Part shown: one piece after another, positions 20,053 to 30,395 of the stretch
Layout: each line of letters opens with the position of its first letter
Position numbering within the stretch: position 1 is the first letter of the stretch
From: Adineta ricciae
Taxonomy: Eukaryota > Rotifera > Eurotatoria > Adinetida > Adinetidae
Reading direction: 5' to 3'
Assembly: GCA_905250025.1 (NCBI GenBank)
Contig: CAJNOJ010000336.1
Coordinates: 39,174-103,173, forward strand
DNA: 64,000 nt
Translations under genes and position numbers: made by a program
Notes under the pieces: generated by a model
Seen by the model: the letters and a program-made list of their open reading frames with translations, nothing else
Databases searched by the model: none
Told to the model about the DNA's origin: nothing

Positions 20053-21519
20053 CTATTCAGGAACCTGACTATCAAGGTCAAATGATTGTACCGCTATCGC
20101 CGCCGTTTTTCTTGAGTCTTCGTCTTGCCGTTTGTATGTAACACGAGCGAATGAAATCATCAGAATGGCGACAGCAATAACAATAAGAACGAGTAGATTA
20201 ACTAATTTGTATTTTTGTGAAGCAACAAAAAGTAAAATAACACAGGCGATGTTGTTCCATTGAACAAGAATCGATGCAGAAAGGGATTCAGGTAGTGGAA
20301 ACATAATCTCGGCTGCACTTTCGTAAACTAATGGTGATGATGCACCTTGAAATAAGCCAGCAAACGAAAGAGAAAATCCAATAAGAATCGAGGCTGAACT
20401 GACAAGTGGTTTGTCTGAGAAAACCGTCCGAACACAGAATTGAAAGCAAAGAACTGACAGGAAACAACCGATAAAACAAATAAGCATGAACAATTTCAAC
20501 GAACGTCGAAAACGAGGTCGATCAACCAGAGCACTTAGACATAAAGCACCAAGAATCCCTGCTAATGATGCAGCAAAGCCAAACCAACCTACACATGATG
20601 AAATATACTTTCTTATACGGACTACAAAAAATACAAACGAATTACCAGCTTGTGTTTCGGAATAATGTTCAGGAGCGAGAATGCTCGAAAATAAGCTTGT
20701 CCATACGGCAAATGTTCCGCTGAGAACTCCACCCGCTGTTGAAAGTAAGACGAACGATAGATTTGTCATACATTGTATAAACCCATCTTTATACGCTTTT
20801 AAACTCGATATTTCACTGTTTTCATTCATCAGAAGTTCACCTGCAGCCGATGGAGGAGTTGGAGGTTGAGAAGGAAAATGAATAATTGCTAGAAGTCCAG
20901 CAAGAGAAGCTAACCCAAGATGAAAATAGAGCAAATGAGGAATTTTTGAAGGATGAGAAACAATTGCCGGATTGATTAGAAAACTAATTGTTCCACCGAA
21001 TATATTCGCCATGATTGCCATTGTTGTTGCTCGGGTTCGTTCGTTCGGCGAAAACCATAAACATGACAGTTGAGAAACAGGAGCCATGACAAGTGGACCA
21101 CATGCGGCATTGATTATTTGACCAGCGTGAATAAATGGTAAAGATATCGATTTAAAATGTGGACTCGATGGTGAGGTTACCAGTGAGGGAATTATGCGGA
21201 GGAACGTGGCGAGAAAGCAGGCGATCGAGAGAATAAGTACAGTGTATCGAAGGCCATTTTTGCGATTTAATAGAAGATATACGAAGGGAAGACATGGAAT
21301 GAAGATAATTGGACCCCAGTTGAGAAGAAGATCAACAGTTGCCGATGGAATTCCATAATATGTTTGAGTACTTGGAGATATTGGAGAAAATGTTAACCAA
21401 AATGCACATTGATTGAATGCTAGGAACGAGAAGACACCCAGAATATAAAAACGTTGTCGATATGCAACATAAACGTTCGAATTTAACGATGGAGGAAAGA
21501 CAACTGCAGAGGCACTCAT
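20053..21519 (-). CDS. Major facilitator transporter, SLC49A4/DIRC2-like
   Basis: Twelve-pass membrane carrier. The first ATG in frame is at 21519; codons before it have no ATG. RQRFYILGVFSFLAFNQCAFW opens TM1, and AGQIINAACGPLVMAPVSQL with WFSPNERTRATTMAIMANIFG matches the conserved TM4-TM5 region of the SLC49 group (FLVCR, DIRC2), whose members move haem, choline, pyridoxine or related small molecules; the substrate here is unknown. A central cytoplasmic loop (SQPPTPPSAAGELL) splits the two halves. A 57-bp phase-1 intron at 20589-20645 is divisible by three and hides in the open frame; the equivalent segment is 55 bp in the other copy, where only splicing preserves the frame. The protein is therefore about 469 residues. 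It converges on GH32 (stops 23 bp apart). Confidence 0.85.
   Translation of the reverse strand: MSASAVVFPPSLNSNVYVAYRQRFYILGVFSFLAFNQCAFWLTFSPISPSTQTYYGIPSATVDLLLNWGPIIFIPCLPFVYLLLNRKNGLRYTVLILSIACFLATFLRIIPSLVTSPSSPHFKSISLPFIHAGQIINAACGPLVMAPVSQLSCLWFSPNERTRATTMAIMANIFGGTISFLINPAIVSHPSKIPHLLYFHLGLASLAGLLAIIHFPSQPPTPPSAAGELLMNENSEISSLKAYKDGFIQCMTNLSFVLLSTAGGVLSGTFAVWTSLFSSILAPEHYSETQAGNSFVFFVVRIRKYISSCVGWFGFAASLAGILGALCLSALVDRPRFRRSLKLFMLICFIGCFLSVLCFQFCVRTVFSDKPLVSSASILIGFSLSFAGLFQGASSPLVYESAAEIMFPLPESLSASILVQWNNIACVILLFVASQKYKLVNLLVLIVIAVAILMISFARVTYKRQDEDSRKTAAIAVQSFDLDSQVPE
20589..20645 (-). other. 57-bp in-frame intron in transporter gene
   Basis: Donor GTAATT, T-rich middle, acceptor GTGTAG, phase 1. 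The counterpart 18888-18942 is 55 bp with an 11-T run. Confidence 0.8.
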
Positions 21520-22805
21520 TTTAAATTTATTGTAACACAAAAATTGTTTTATTTTTCGTCACACGTCTGCACTTTTATATATCAGCAAAGAGAAAGATAA
21601 AGTGCATTGTATGATAAATAACGAAAAGTCACGTTTTCTTCCTAAATCAACACTAGTGATCAAAAACCTTCTAACTGGTGTGGATGAGGGGCAAAGGTGA
21701 CGAAGATATATTTTCCTATTCGATACCTTCGCCACCCTCAAAGACAGAAAAACATTCGATCCACTCGAAATCACACACTTATTTCTCAATGTTTGTCTGC
21801 TTTCATAATAACATTTAAAAGAACTAGCACAAGCCATTACGCGAAAATCAGATTTGACACCGTTTGACGGAAGATACCATTTTACGAAAGATCTTTGCAG
21901 AAAAAGTTTTGTAAGATCCGTTCGATGAAATCTACGGAAACCTTTTTTTTCTAAAGATTATTCATCGTGAACTATCCGAAGAAGATGGTAAAAGTTTGCG
22001 ATCTCTCATGCAATAGAAGTAGATACAAAAAAAGTTGTTTTTCGATGGTTAACAACTCGTTTGCGTCGCATTTCCTGTCTGCACTATCGACTAGGAATTG
22101 ACGTTTGTGATTTATGCTCCAAAGTACTCTTCTATTTCCGATCTATGATAGCTATTCACATGTAATTATTAACCTGTGAGATCAGATACGACAAAATAAA
22201 ATTGAAAAACATTCAAATTAAATTCCGCCATCGATCCACGTCTATGACAAACAATAAATAGGTCACAGAACTGAATAAAAACGACGAGATAATCATATAT
22301 CAACAATCTGCTAGTTAAAATACATTTGAATCTAAGATGAGACCGATAAGGGAATGTAGATGAATATGAGAATAGTCATTTTTCTCCGTAATGTTCAACG
22401 ATTGGTTCAGTTTGGCATTTGAATTCGAATATTTATTCAATGAGACTCACAAAGAGAAAATATTCTCGTTCTTTCGTTTGTACTAAAGAAGTTACACAAC
22501 GTGAGAGTCCAGATCTAAACAACAATCCATAAGGTAGAAATCGATAAAAATACTATTTTTTTCTTACTTCAGGGTCATCCTGTAATATTCATATACAGGC
22601 ATACAGGTAACTAAGTATCACATAGAGATACGTTCGTAGATATCCAGGTAGATAGGTAATTGTATTTTTCAAAATAACAATGCGGCGATGTATTTTTTTT
22701 TTGTTGATCATCGACTATATTTAATCATAAACACTATAATAACGCTCTTCTAGTGCAGAAGCAACTAGATATTTGATATAATATTAAGACTTCGATTCAA
22801 TAGTG
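21520..22805. other. Divergent intergenic region, transporter to tetraspan
   Basis: About 1.3 kb between divergently transcribed genes, collinear with 45139-46544. No gene supported; 21559-21837 minus is open but changes freely between copies. The other copy has small insertions at about 45633, 45886-45944 and 46206. Confidence 0.5.
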
Positions 22806-23546
22806 ATGAGAAAAGTTAACAATATTACAAAAATATATACAGTATTAGTAATCATTGTTGGTATTGCATCATTGACTTTTTTAATTGTCGGTGTTGCCAC
22901 AAGAAAGTGGATTGGTATCTCCACTAGTTTATCACCATTACAGACACAAATCAGCCGTGTTTTAAGCAATAGTACTTTCATTACTTCACTTATCATTGCG
23001 ACAGGAGCAAATCAAACTCAAGTAGCTCAAATAGTATCAGCAACGGCAGAACAAGTCAATCATGAATTAACGTATGCTACTCCTAGTGATGTTACTTATC
23101 ATCTCTATGGTAAAAATCCGAATACACCACAAACATCAATAAACTTTAAATTACCTCAAGGACTTATTTTTGCTGGAATAGCATTAATCTTTCTTGGGCT
23201 TTTATTGACATTAATTGTTATCATATTGGGTTTACCGCCTTTCGTTCGGAATTTACCATTGTTTTTTCTAGGTCTGGGACCAGTTTTGCTTACTATTGGA
23301 TTCTCTTTTTATCCAAAGATAGTTATTGAAGATTTTGGCCTTGAATTACAACTTTCGATCGATATTGGTTTCAGTATTATACTAGTTATCACTGGAACAA
23401 TTGTCGGTTATAATACAGCTTCTTTATTTGCTCTCATTGTTCTTCAACCACTTCAAAATCGTCCATCTACAATTCGAAACTTTAACGTTCCACCCAGATC
23501 AAGGCTTCGACCTTCATATTCAACTAGAATGAGAAACAAATGGTGA
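22806..23546 (+). CDS. Tetraspan membrane protein (claudin/PMP22-like topology)
   Basis: 246 residues from the ATG at 22806, intronless. Four hydrophobic segments: about 10-32 (VLVIIVGIASLTFLIVGVA), 117-140, 146-168 and 182-208. A large first extracellular loop of about 85 residues lies between TM1 and TM2, and the cytoplasmic tail is short and basic. TM1 followed by RKWIG resembles the claudin/PMP22/EMP fold, but the W-GLW-C-C signature is absent, so the family is uncertain. The copy at 46545-47285 encodes an identical protein: I count seven base differences, all synonymous, which shows strong purifying selection. Confidence 0.75.
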   Translation: MRKVNNITKIYTVLVIIVGIASLTFLIVGVATRKWIGISTSLSPLQTQISRVLSNSTFITSLIIATGANQTQVAQIVSATAEQVNHELTYATPSDVTYHLYGKNPNTPQTSINFKLPQGLIFAGIALIFLGLLLTLIVIILGLPPFVRNLPLFFLGLGPVLLTIGFSFYPKIVIEDFGLELQLSIDIGFSIILVITGTIVGYNTASLFALIVLQPLQNRPSTIRNFNVPPRSRLRPSYSTRMRNKW

Positions 23547-25136
23547 TTCTATTACAAGAGAAGCAAAGACTTTATGAATCGAAAAGATCAATCTGTTTTC
23601 TAAACATATGTTTGAAATCCTTTTATTAAAATAGTCTTGTGTATTACAACTGTAGCTTTGGAATCAGATAAAAACTTCAGAAGAATTCGAATATAGACAT
23701 AATCAGTCATACCATATTTCAATCTTTATTTGTTTAAATAATTTCACAAATATATTGAATTATGATATTGATCAACACAATCCTTCGTTTGTCTTTTTAA
23801 AACATTTACGCGATACTTTTCTACGTATAATTTATTTACATGTATTATTATCCTCTGTTGTTCTTTTCTTTCGATATAATGCATATCTTTTATATATAAT
23901 GTTTATAAAAGACGCCCTTCACTGTCTATCTGATGTATGAGACATATGCTTGTTTTTATCTTCAATAACACGTGCAAATAATTTTAATCAGTCCATTATT
24001 CGTGTATGTGAATGAAGAAAAGAAAGGAATATCCACGTTAATATAACAACATAGTAAAACATCTCCATTGTAAACATTATCGGGACTATTCAGACTCTGT
24101 GTTCATTAGAGAGAGATGTGAATACTTACATATAGAAGCATCTTACATTTACTATACATATCATGTGTGAAGATATGTGTCAGATGAATGTTTCTAACTC
24201 TTCGCAGACTTATTATTGTTCTATTATCAGTTTTATCGCGATCATTTCAAAATGTTATTACATTGTCTTATATTAATATAGTATTGTAATGAAAAAGTGA
24301 AATTGAAAATAAGCTTGGTTTGTTCATTCTTAGACGGGAGATAAGTATAAGTTCTGGTTTACTTGCTATCCTTATTTTCAGATCTTTGTCTTTCAACGAT
24401 CGTTAGAAAGACTTCGCTAGGAAACGAATCATATGTGTGGGAATGTTGCATATCGGATAATCTGATTAACTTCCGACTCCCTATTTACAGGTACTAATGA
24501 AACCTTCCTATTGGCGTCTTCATGAAGAATGTAGAAAACGAAAGCATGGAAGAAATACATACAAAAAACCTATTTGTTGTAACAGATTTTATGTTAACAA
24601 CGAAAAAGTGATCGATTAGAAAAATAAATTAGTCAACACTAATGTTTATATTCCTTGTTCATCGAACTTTTAACCGGGAGAAGAAGAATATTTACAATGG
24701 AATCTTTTTACAGAATCACACTCTTATTTGAAAAGCATGAAAACATCTTTTGAAAATCAATTGAAAATAATCGTATATAATTAACACTTCGTGCTATGGA
24801 GATTTGATTGGGGTAGCTGCATATTATATAGATACAGATTCAAATAGATTTATATATAGCTATACTCACACCCTCGTCAGCATCACTTTAACTACGATTC
24901 ACATTCTCGCTCTGAAACATATTTCTCCAGATAGATAAAAGTATACCGCAGTTTTCTTTTTGTTATTTAGCTTTGATTGTGAAACGACATGTTTACAAAA
25001 GATAAGAGTAAAGATTTATAAATACGCATATTCTCACTTGCGTATATTTCATGAAAATAGGATTTTTATTCGATATTGCATCACCGAAGATCCGAAAACT
25101 TCGAATTCACTTCTTTACTGAATTCTAGTACAGAAA
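23547..25136. other. Intergenic region with copy-specific insertion
   Basis: About 1.6 kb with no gene supported. About 150 bp at 24260-24411 is absent from the other copy (joined at about 48028), and the 1.04-kb alpha-mannosidase remnant of that copy is absent here (junction at about 24780). Confidence 0.5.
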
Positions 25137-25613
25137 ATGAGTCAATATTTCTTAATGATTTCGTTAATCATATTTTATTTAACGATGAACGTTTATGTTG
25201 CTGGAGAAAATTGGTTGGGCAATTACAAATGGACTTCACGATGTTCTAAAGATGAATGCTGCTGTTTTGTTAATGAACTAACAATTACTCAAGTCAAAGA
25301 TGATCCTAAAAGATTGTCGATTGTCACTAGTCGCGCTGGTCCCATCTGCCCAGCAAAAACTTATGAAAATGTTATCGACGTTCCAGAAGGTTCTTTTATG
25401 GATCAGATAAAACCAAGAACATTGATTTGGGTCATAAATCAAAATAGTACAGCTATCACTGCAGTCGATTATCAATTTATGGAGTGTAATTCAGAAGCAA
25501 TAAGAATAACAAACCTAAGTAACAAAAATAACATGCACACTCTTTGTTGGATATTTATGGCTCATTTCATTGTACTGATCAAATGGTTTTACAACAGAAT
25601 TGACAACGTTTGA
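25137..25613 (+). CDS. Small secreted Cys-containing protein, unrecognised
   Basis: 158 residues. A hydrophobic signal peptide (FLMISLIIFYLTMNVYVA, residues 5-22) precedes ENWLGNYKWTSRCSKDECCCF. The middle is beta-rich with further cysteines at PICPAKT and FMECNSEA, and the C-terminal stretch is hydrophobic (LCWIFMAHFIVLI), so a tail anchor or GPI signal is possible. No family recognised. The other copy (49845-50321) differs at about 17 residues, mostly outside the cysteines. AATAAA follows at about 25655. Probably exported or surface-bound; function unknown. Confidence 0.65.
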   Translation: MSQYFLMISLIIFYLTMNVYVAGENWLGNYKWTSRCSKDECCCFVNELTITQVKDDPKRLSIVTSRAGPICPAKTYENVIDVPEGSFMDQIKPRTLIWVINQNSTAITAVDYQFMECNSEAIRITNLSNKNNMHTLCWIFMAHFIVLIKWFYNRIDNV

Positions 25614-26381
25614 ATGTTTGTTCATAAGTTTTCCTATACATCTATAATTTCTTGAAATAAATGATACGATAAAGGATGAAAATCATTCTGTTAGACCCTA
25701 AGAGATGGTTATCTAATGTTGAGAGAATAGTGTTGTTCTAATTGGGCTATAGCAGAATGTCTGAATTTAACTTTCAAGTCTAACACGACTATTTTTACTA
25801 GTCATTCGTCTGTTGATACTTAAAAAAGACAAAAATAAATTGTTTTGACTAGTTTTGAGTGAAATCATTCGCTTTCTCATTATTTTTCCTTCCGCACAAC
25901 TTCTCGTCAGATGGGTCTTCCATCACATGTGTTTTGTTAATTTGGTTTTTTTTTTCAATTAAATGAGAAACATGACAATGACATTTGCATATACACTTCG
26001 ACAGAGGAAATATTGTCGTTTCTTAAAGATCGTTATTATAGAATATTATTCAATAACGAACTTTTTCCCCTGACATATATGAGCCAGAGCAGGTGACGCC
26101 AGCCTCCGCAAAGAATAAAAAAGAGAGTAGGACATTTACAAAAGAGAAATGCTCTAAATAAACGAAACAAAAAACTCGTGATCTACAATTATTTTCCTAT
26201 ATAAACAAAACCTGGAACGAGATAATAGAAATGTTTAAAAAGGCGTTCTTTTTGTAAGATATTTTCAACAATCTTTATATAACTTTTGCTGTAAACGTTT
26301 AGGAAAGAAAATACATTGTGTCCATGTCCTACGGTTTTATAGAGATTGAAACCGTACTACCCTACAGATACAGTTGGTAAA
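25614..26381. other. Intergenic, leader of membrane-protein cluster
   Basis: No gene seen. A T-rich 3' splice-type site (CGGTTTTATAG) ends at about 26342, about 40 bp before the first in-frame ATG, and is conserved in the other copy (GGTTCTATAG). Confidence 0.45.
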
Positions 26382-27755
26382 ATGGCCAAATTCTATGTTC
26401 AATGGGTCGTTGAACGTTTATTGAAATTGAATTTATTTGAAAAACAAACGGAAGATGAACATTCAAAACGACATCAGATCATATCGACCAGAGTTTACAT
26501 TATTGTTCTACCACTACTCCTACTCATTCTAACGTTATTCATATCGATACAATCAGATTTAAACACCATACGAATCAAATCACCAAAAGAAAATGATTAT
26601 AAAGCATTACAGTTAAAATACCAGACTGGTTTACAATGCCCTTGTAAACAAATCTCGAATACGTATGATCGATTTGTAACGATAATTCCTCAATATCATG
26701 AAATATGTTCATCTGACTTTGTTAGTCAGAAGTGGATTGATTATTTATTCTATGAAAACACAAGTTATTTTTTTCAATTAGATTTCCGTCATGATGCATC
26801 GGCAAGATTTCAAATTCTTCGTACATTATGTCAACAAGCACAACAATCGGTCAGTGATCATTTAAGTGAATACTATTCATTTGAATTAATAACAAATGAA
26901 GTTCTACCAACGGATACTTTTCACATTCAAATGGATTCGTTTGTACAACTTTTTCAGGAAACAACTCCATCACCATTTCAAAATTTATTACAAATCATTC
27001 GACAGTCGACAATATCAAATGGTGTTCTTTCAGCAATCGATGCAAGTTTTGCTTATGCCTTTCATCCATCAGGACCTACAACATTTTATTTGGATAATTA
27101 TCATTACTATGAAGTCGACTCACAACAGAAAAATTTCGATTGTTACTGTGATAATGTCACCGTGTGTGAATTACCTGAGGGTATTTACGGAGATTTAATT
27201 CAATATAACTATCCAGGATCAAACTGGATTGGTGATCCAGATGTCAACGCAAATACTGCAGCAATTAATGCAACATTTTTTGTCGATGGATCAGTTGTAA
27301 GCTGCAAACCCATTGAATCTTTGATGCGTTCGACAATCGAATGTCTATATGATCAAGTATGTTTAAATCGAATTGGAAAGTATATCAACTATACTTCAGT
27401 GTCAATTGATTCGTTTCATATACTAAATCAATCGAATGCCGTTCGAAATCAAACTATTGAAACATTGACAAGTAATTTATTTCTTGAAAATTGGATTATT
27501 AACAAATCATATTCAAACTATTTTGATTCATGTCGACCATTATTTTGTCAATATAAAATTGATCAAAAGCAAAGTTTTGTACAGATTCTCACAACTGTTA
27601 TTAGTTTATATGGAGGTTTAAGAGTTGCTCTCGCATTAATTATTCCCATAATTATCAAGTTTATCATGCGAAGAAGATCAACAGAACATCAAGCATCAAA
27701 CGGTACTGTATCATCTCTATTGTTCTTTTCTCAAAAGGACATGTCTGTGAGATAA
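26382..27755 (+). CDS. Two-pass membrane protein, bdelloid-type family, module 1
   Basis: About 457 residues from the ATG at 26382 (the open frame extends 12 codons upstream without ATG). Order: basic N terminus with LLKLNLFEKQTEDE; TM1 at about 38-56 (YIIVLPLLLLILTLFISI); a large extracellular domain with conserved cysteines (LQCPCKQIS, HEICSSDFVSQKWIDYLF, DCYCDN, STIECLYDQVCL) and many N-glycosylation sites; SLYGGLRVALALIIPIIIKFI as TM2; short basic tail. N-in, two-pass, Cys-rich topology is like DEG/ENaC or P2X channels, but I see no diagnostic channel motif. It is the first of three related tandem modules. The copy at 51086 differs at about 30 residues and by an 11-codon insertion in the tail. 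Confidence 0.7.
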   Translation: MAKFYVQWVVERLLKLNLFEKQTEDEHSKRHQIISTRVYIIVLPLLLLILTLFISIQSDLNTIRIKSPKENDYKALQLKYQTGLQCPCKQISNTYDRFVTIIPQYHEICSSDFVSQKWIDYLFYENTSYFFQLDFRHDASARFQILRTLCQQAQQSVSDHLSEYYSFELITNEVLPTDTFHIQMDSFVQLFQETTPSPFQNLLQIIRQSTISNGVLSAIDASFAYAFHPSGPTTFYLDNYHYYEVDSQQKNFDCYCDNVTVCELPEGIYGDLIQYNYPGSNWIGDPDVNANTAAINATFFVDGSVVSCKPIESLMRSTIECLYDQVCLNRIGKYINYTSVSIDSFHILNQSNAVRNQTIETLTSNLFLENWIINKSYSNYFDSCRPLFCQYKIDQKQSFVQILTTVISLYGGLRVALALIIPIIIKFIMRRRSTEHQASNGTVSSLLFFSQKDMSVR

Positions 27756-27867
27756 TGGAATATTTTCCCTCGCTGCGTAGTATAAGGATTGTTCCATAAT
27801 AGAGCTTACCAGTTTGAGTTTACTTTTAGTGTCAAGATTGGTTCGATTACATACGGTATGTCGTTCC

Positions 27868-29091
27868 ATGGTCAAGCATCTAACAAAAATGAATATATTC
27901 ACCGATTATTCAACAGATGAACATGTTCAAAAAAATGGAAGACTTTCGACCAAACTTTATTTCGTTATTTCAACTATTTGTTTGTTTGTCTTTGCAATTC
28001 GTCTATCCGTAGAGAAACAAACGCATACGAAATTTATTTATAACCCAACAAAACATCAATTCGAGAGTTTACAAAATCAATCAAACAGCAACTTTGAATG
28101 TCCATGTCTTCATATATCAGTCAAATATGGAGATTTCATTCAATTTAATCAAACATATCATCAAATATGTTCAAGTGTTTTTGCATCAACTTTATGGTAC
28201 GACGCTGATAATCTGTGGAATACATCAGATTCATGTTATTATCCATCATTTCCAAATTTAGCGTCGTTTTATTTTTCACTTATATTGACATTTTGTCAGT
28301 CAGCCAATGAGACTATTTCGAATAGTTTGACACAATTTTATGCATCAGAATATATCACGTCTAACATTATTCAAGAAGATCAATTCAACAATGAGATTAC
28401 ATCAATTAGTGAATCATTTCAAATACAACTACAGAACTCGTTTCGACAACAATGGAGTTTATTACAAAGTGTCCTATCAAACAATCAGATTTTTACTGTC
28501 AGAAAAACAAATTTTCTTCTAACTGGTAAACTAATTAATGATACAGTGATACCACAATTGTATTTAAAAAACCATAGCAATTGTACTTGTGCAACAAATT
28601 CAATATGTTATGAAACAGTGCAATTTTGCATTGGAAATCAACAATATTTTATTAATGGTCTTCGGTTGGGTTGTTATTTAGTTGAATCTTTGTTTTTATC
28701 AACAACCGAATGTTTTTATGATCAAACATGTATTGACACTATCAAGTCGTATATAACAAAGTCCGCGCCCATATATTCAAAGTTAAATGTATTAAATAAA
28801 TCTCTGCCAAGTCGATATAAAACAGATGAATCAATCGAAACGATCATTAAGAATCTCTTCATAGAAAAATGGAATGAATTGTATTCTTATGAGATGTATT
28901 TTAATCAATGTCAACCATCGTACTGTTCATACACAATTTCTCAATCGCCAACTTTTATCTACGTATTAGCAAGATTGATTGGCGTTTATGGAGGCTTAAC
29001 TCTTTTCCTGAAAATTTCTATTCCAAATATCATCGATTTAGTCAAACAGAAAAGAAGACAACATACAGGTATTGCGTCTTTACATCACTGA
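27868..29091 (+). CDS. Two-pass membrane protein, module 2
   Basis: About 407 residues from the ATG at 27868. Same layout as module 1: MNIFTDYSTDEHVQKNG, TM1 LYFVISTICLFVFAI, then FECPCLHISVKYGDFI, HQICSSVFASTLW, NCTCATNS, TTECFYDQTCI, and a C-terminal LIGVYGGLTLFLKISIP membrane segment followed by a basic tail. Upstream, GAGTTTACTTTTAG at about 27829 is a good 3' splice site. Bases from there to the ATG stay open in the module frame, and the phase fits a donor in module 1 (CAAACG/GTACTG). Module 2 may thus be a trans-spliced cistron or a later part of one larger gene. Confidence 0.7.
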   Translation: MVKHLTKMNIFTDYSTDEHVQKNGRLSTKLYFVISTICLFVFAIRLSVEKQTHTKFIYNPTKHQFESLQNQSNSNFECPCLHISVKYGDFIQFNQTYHQICSSVFASTLWYDADNLWNTSDSCYYPSFPNLASFYFSLILTFCQSANETISNSLTQFYASEYITSNIIQEDQFNNEITSISESFQIQLQNSFRQQWSLLQSVLSNNQIFTVRKTNFLLTGKLINDTVIPQLYLKNHSNCTCATNSICYETVQFCIGNQQYFINGLRLGCYLVESLFLSTTECFYDQTCIDTIKSYITKSAPIYSKLNVLNKSLPSRYKTDESIETIIKNLFIEKWNELYSYEMYFNQCQPSYCSYTISQSPTFIYVLARLIGVYGGLTLFLKISIPNIIDLVKQKRRQHTGIASLHH

Positions 29092-29165
29092 ATTTAACCG
29101 TTCACACGGTGTTTTGTTTTTCATTTTTTTAAGCTACATCCATATGGAGTCGAATATGTGTGAAC

Positions 29166-30395
29166 ATGATATCAATTAAAAGGAGACTTATTCATTTAAA
29201 CTTATTTCGTGACCATTCAACTGATGATGAGAAGATTCGAAAACAAATCTTAGCAACAAGATTCTATTCAATAATTTTCATTATTATTTTATTTCTACTA
29301 GTTTTATATTCATCGTTTACGAGCCGATCGATAACGGTGAATATTTCTTTATTAAATTTCGACCATTATGAACACTTGCAAAAACAATATTCAGATAGTT
29401 TAACGTGCCCATGTAGTCGAATTTCAATTGCATATAATATATTTGTTAATCTGAATATAACTTATCATGAAGTGTGTTCGTCAGATTTTGTTAGTCAACG
29501 GTGGTTCGATTATTTATTTGATAGTAGTAGAATAAATGATCGTGATTTTCGTGCTACAGCATCAGCTCAATTTCAATCGCTTGATTCTCTGTGCAAGACA
29601 ACGCAAGAAGCGGTGAGTGCTGGCTTAACACAATTCTATTCGAATAAACTTATCAGTGGAGATTTAATCCCAAATCAAACATTCCAAAATCGAATCGATT
29701 CACTCATCACGATACTTCAAAAGAGCACTTCGCAATCATTTAAACAGACATTGAATATGACTCATGAGATTATACATGGAAATTTTTATATGTCGGGATA
29801 TCAAACCAATTGGAAATTTACTATTTTAGAACGAGCTAACTTTTCTCCGATCTATACAAATCCTATAACATATAAGTCATGTAGTTGTGGTACGTCGTCG
29901 TCATGTTCCCAACCAGTTACAATTGACAGTTCTACTATTCAGGGTTTGCTTATGGGTTGTTATCCAATGCAAACAGTGTTGCAATCATCACTTCAATGTT
30001 TTTATAATCAAACATGTTTACAAGTCATTTTATCATATTTCCAAAAATCGTTTGATTACAATGTTTCATTTCAAATACTTTCTCCCAATAGTGTATATGG
30101 AACTGATGAAAAAGTTGAACAAATGGTTGATCGACTGTTTATTGATCAGTGGACTATTAATCGTTCCTATGAAAACTATTATGATCAATGTGGTGCAACA
30201 TTATGCACATATTCTTACATAGAACATTTCAATATATTCTACGTTATTACAACTGTTTTAGGTGTGTACAGCGGCTTAACAATAGTATTGAGACTTCTTG
30301 TTCCATATCTTATACATATTGGCTTTCGACTATTGTCCAAACGGCGAATACATGCTGTCGGAACTTTTCATACGTACATTCAGGAGACAAATTAA
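29166..30395 (+). CDS. Two-pass membrane protein, module 3
   Basis: 409 residues from the ATG at 29166. LIHLNLFRDHSTDDEKI, TM1 FYSIIFIIILFLLVLYSSF, LTCPCSRISIAYNIFV, HEVCSSDFVSQRWFDYLF, SSLQCFYNQTCL and VLGVYSGLTIVLRLLVPYLI repeat the family pattern. Only 74 bp lie between the module 2 stop and this ATG. They contain TGTTTTGTTTTTCATTTTTTTAAG, a strong acceptor, and a donor CATACAG/GTATTG sits just before the module 2 stop. Splicing the two (65 bp, phase 1) would fuse modules 2 and 3 in frame; both sites are conserved in the other copy. Confidence 0.7.
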   Translation: MISIKRRLIHLNLFRDHSTDDEKIRKQILATRFYSIIFIIILFLLVLYSSFTSRSITVNISLLNFDHYEHLQKQYSDSLTCPCSRISIAYNIFVNLNITYHEVCSSDFVSQRWFDYLFDSSRINDRDFRATASAQFQSLDSLCKTTQEAVSAGLTQFYSNKLISGDLIPNQTFQNRIDSLITILQKSTSQSFKQTLNMTHEIIHGNFYMSGYQTNWKFTILERANFSPIYTNPITYKSCSCGTSSSCSQPVTIDSSTIQGLLMGCYPMQTVLQSSLQCFYNQTCLQVILSYFQKSFDYNVSFQILSPNSVYGTDEKVEQMVDRLFIDQWTINRSYENYYDQCGATLCTYSYIEHFNIFYVITTVLGVYSGLTIVLRLLVPYLIHIGFRLLSKRRIHAVGTFHTYIQETN

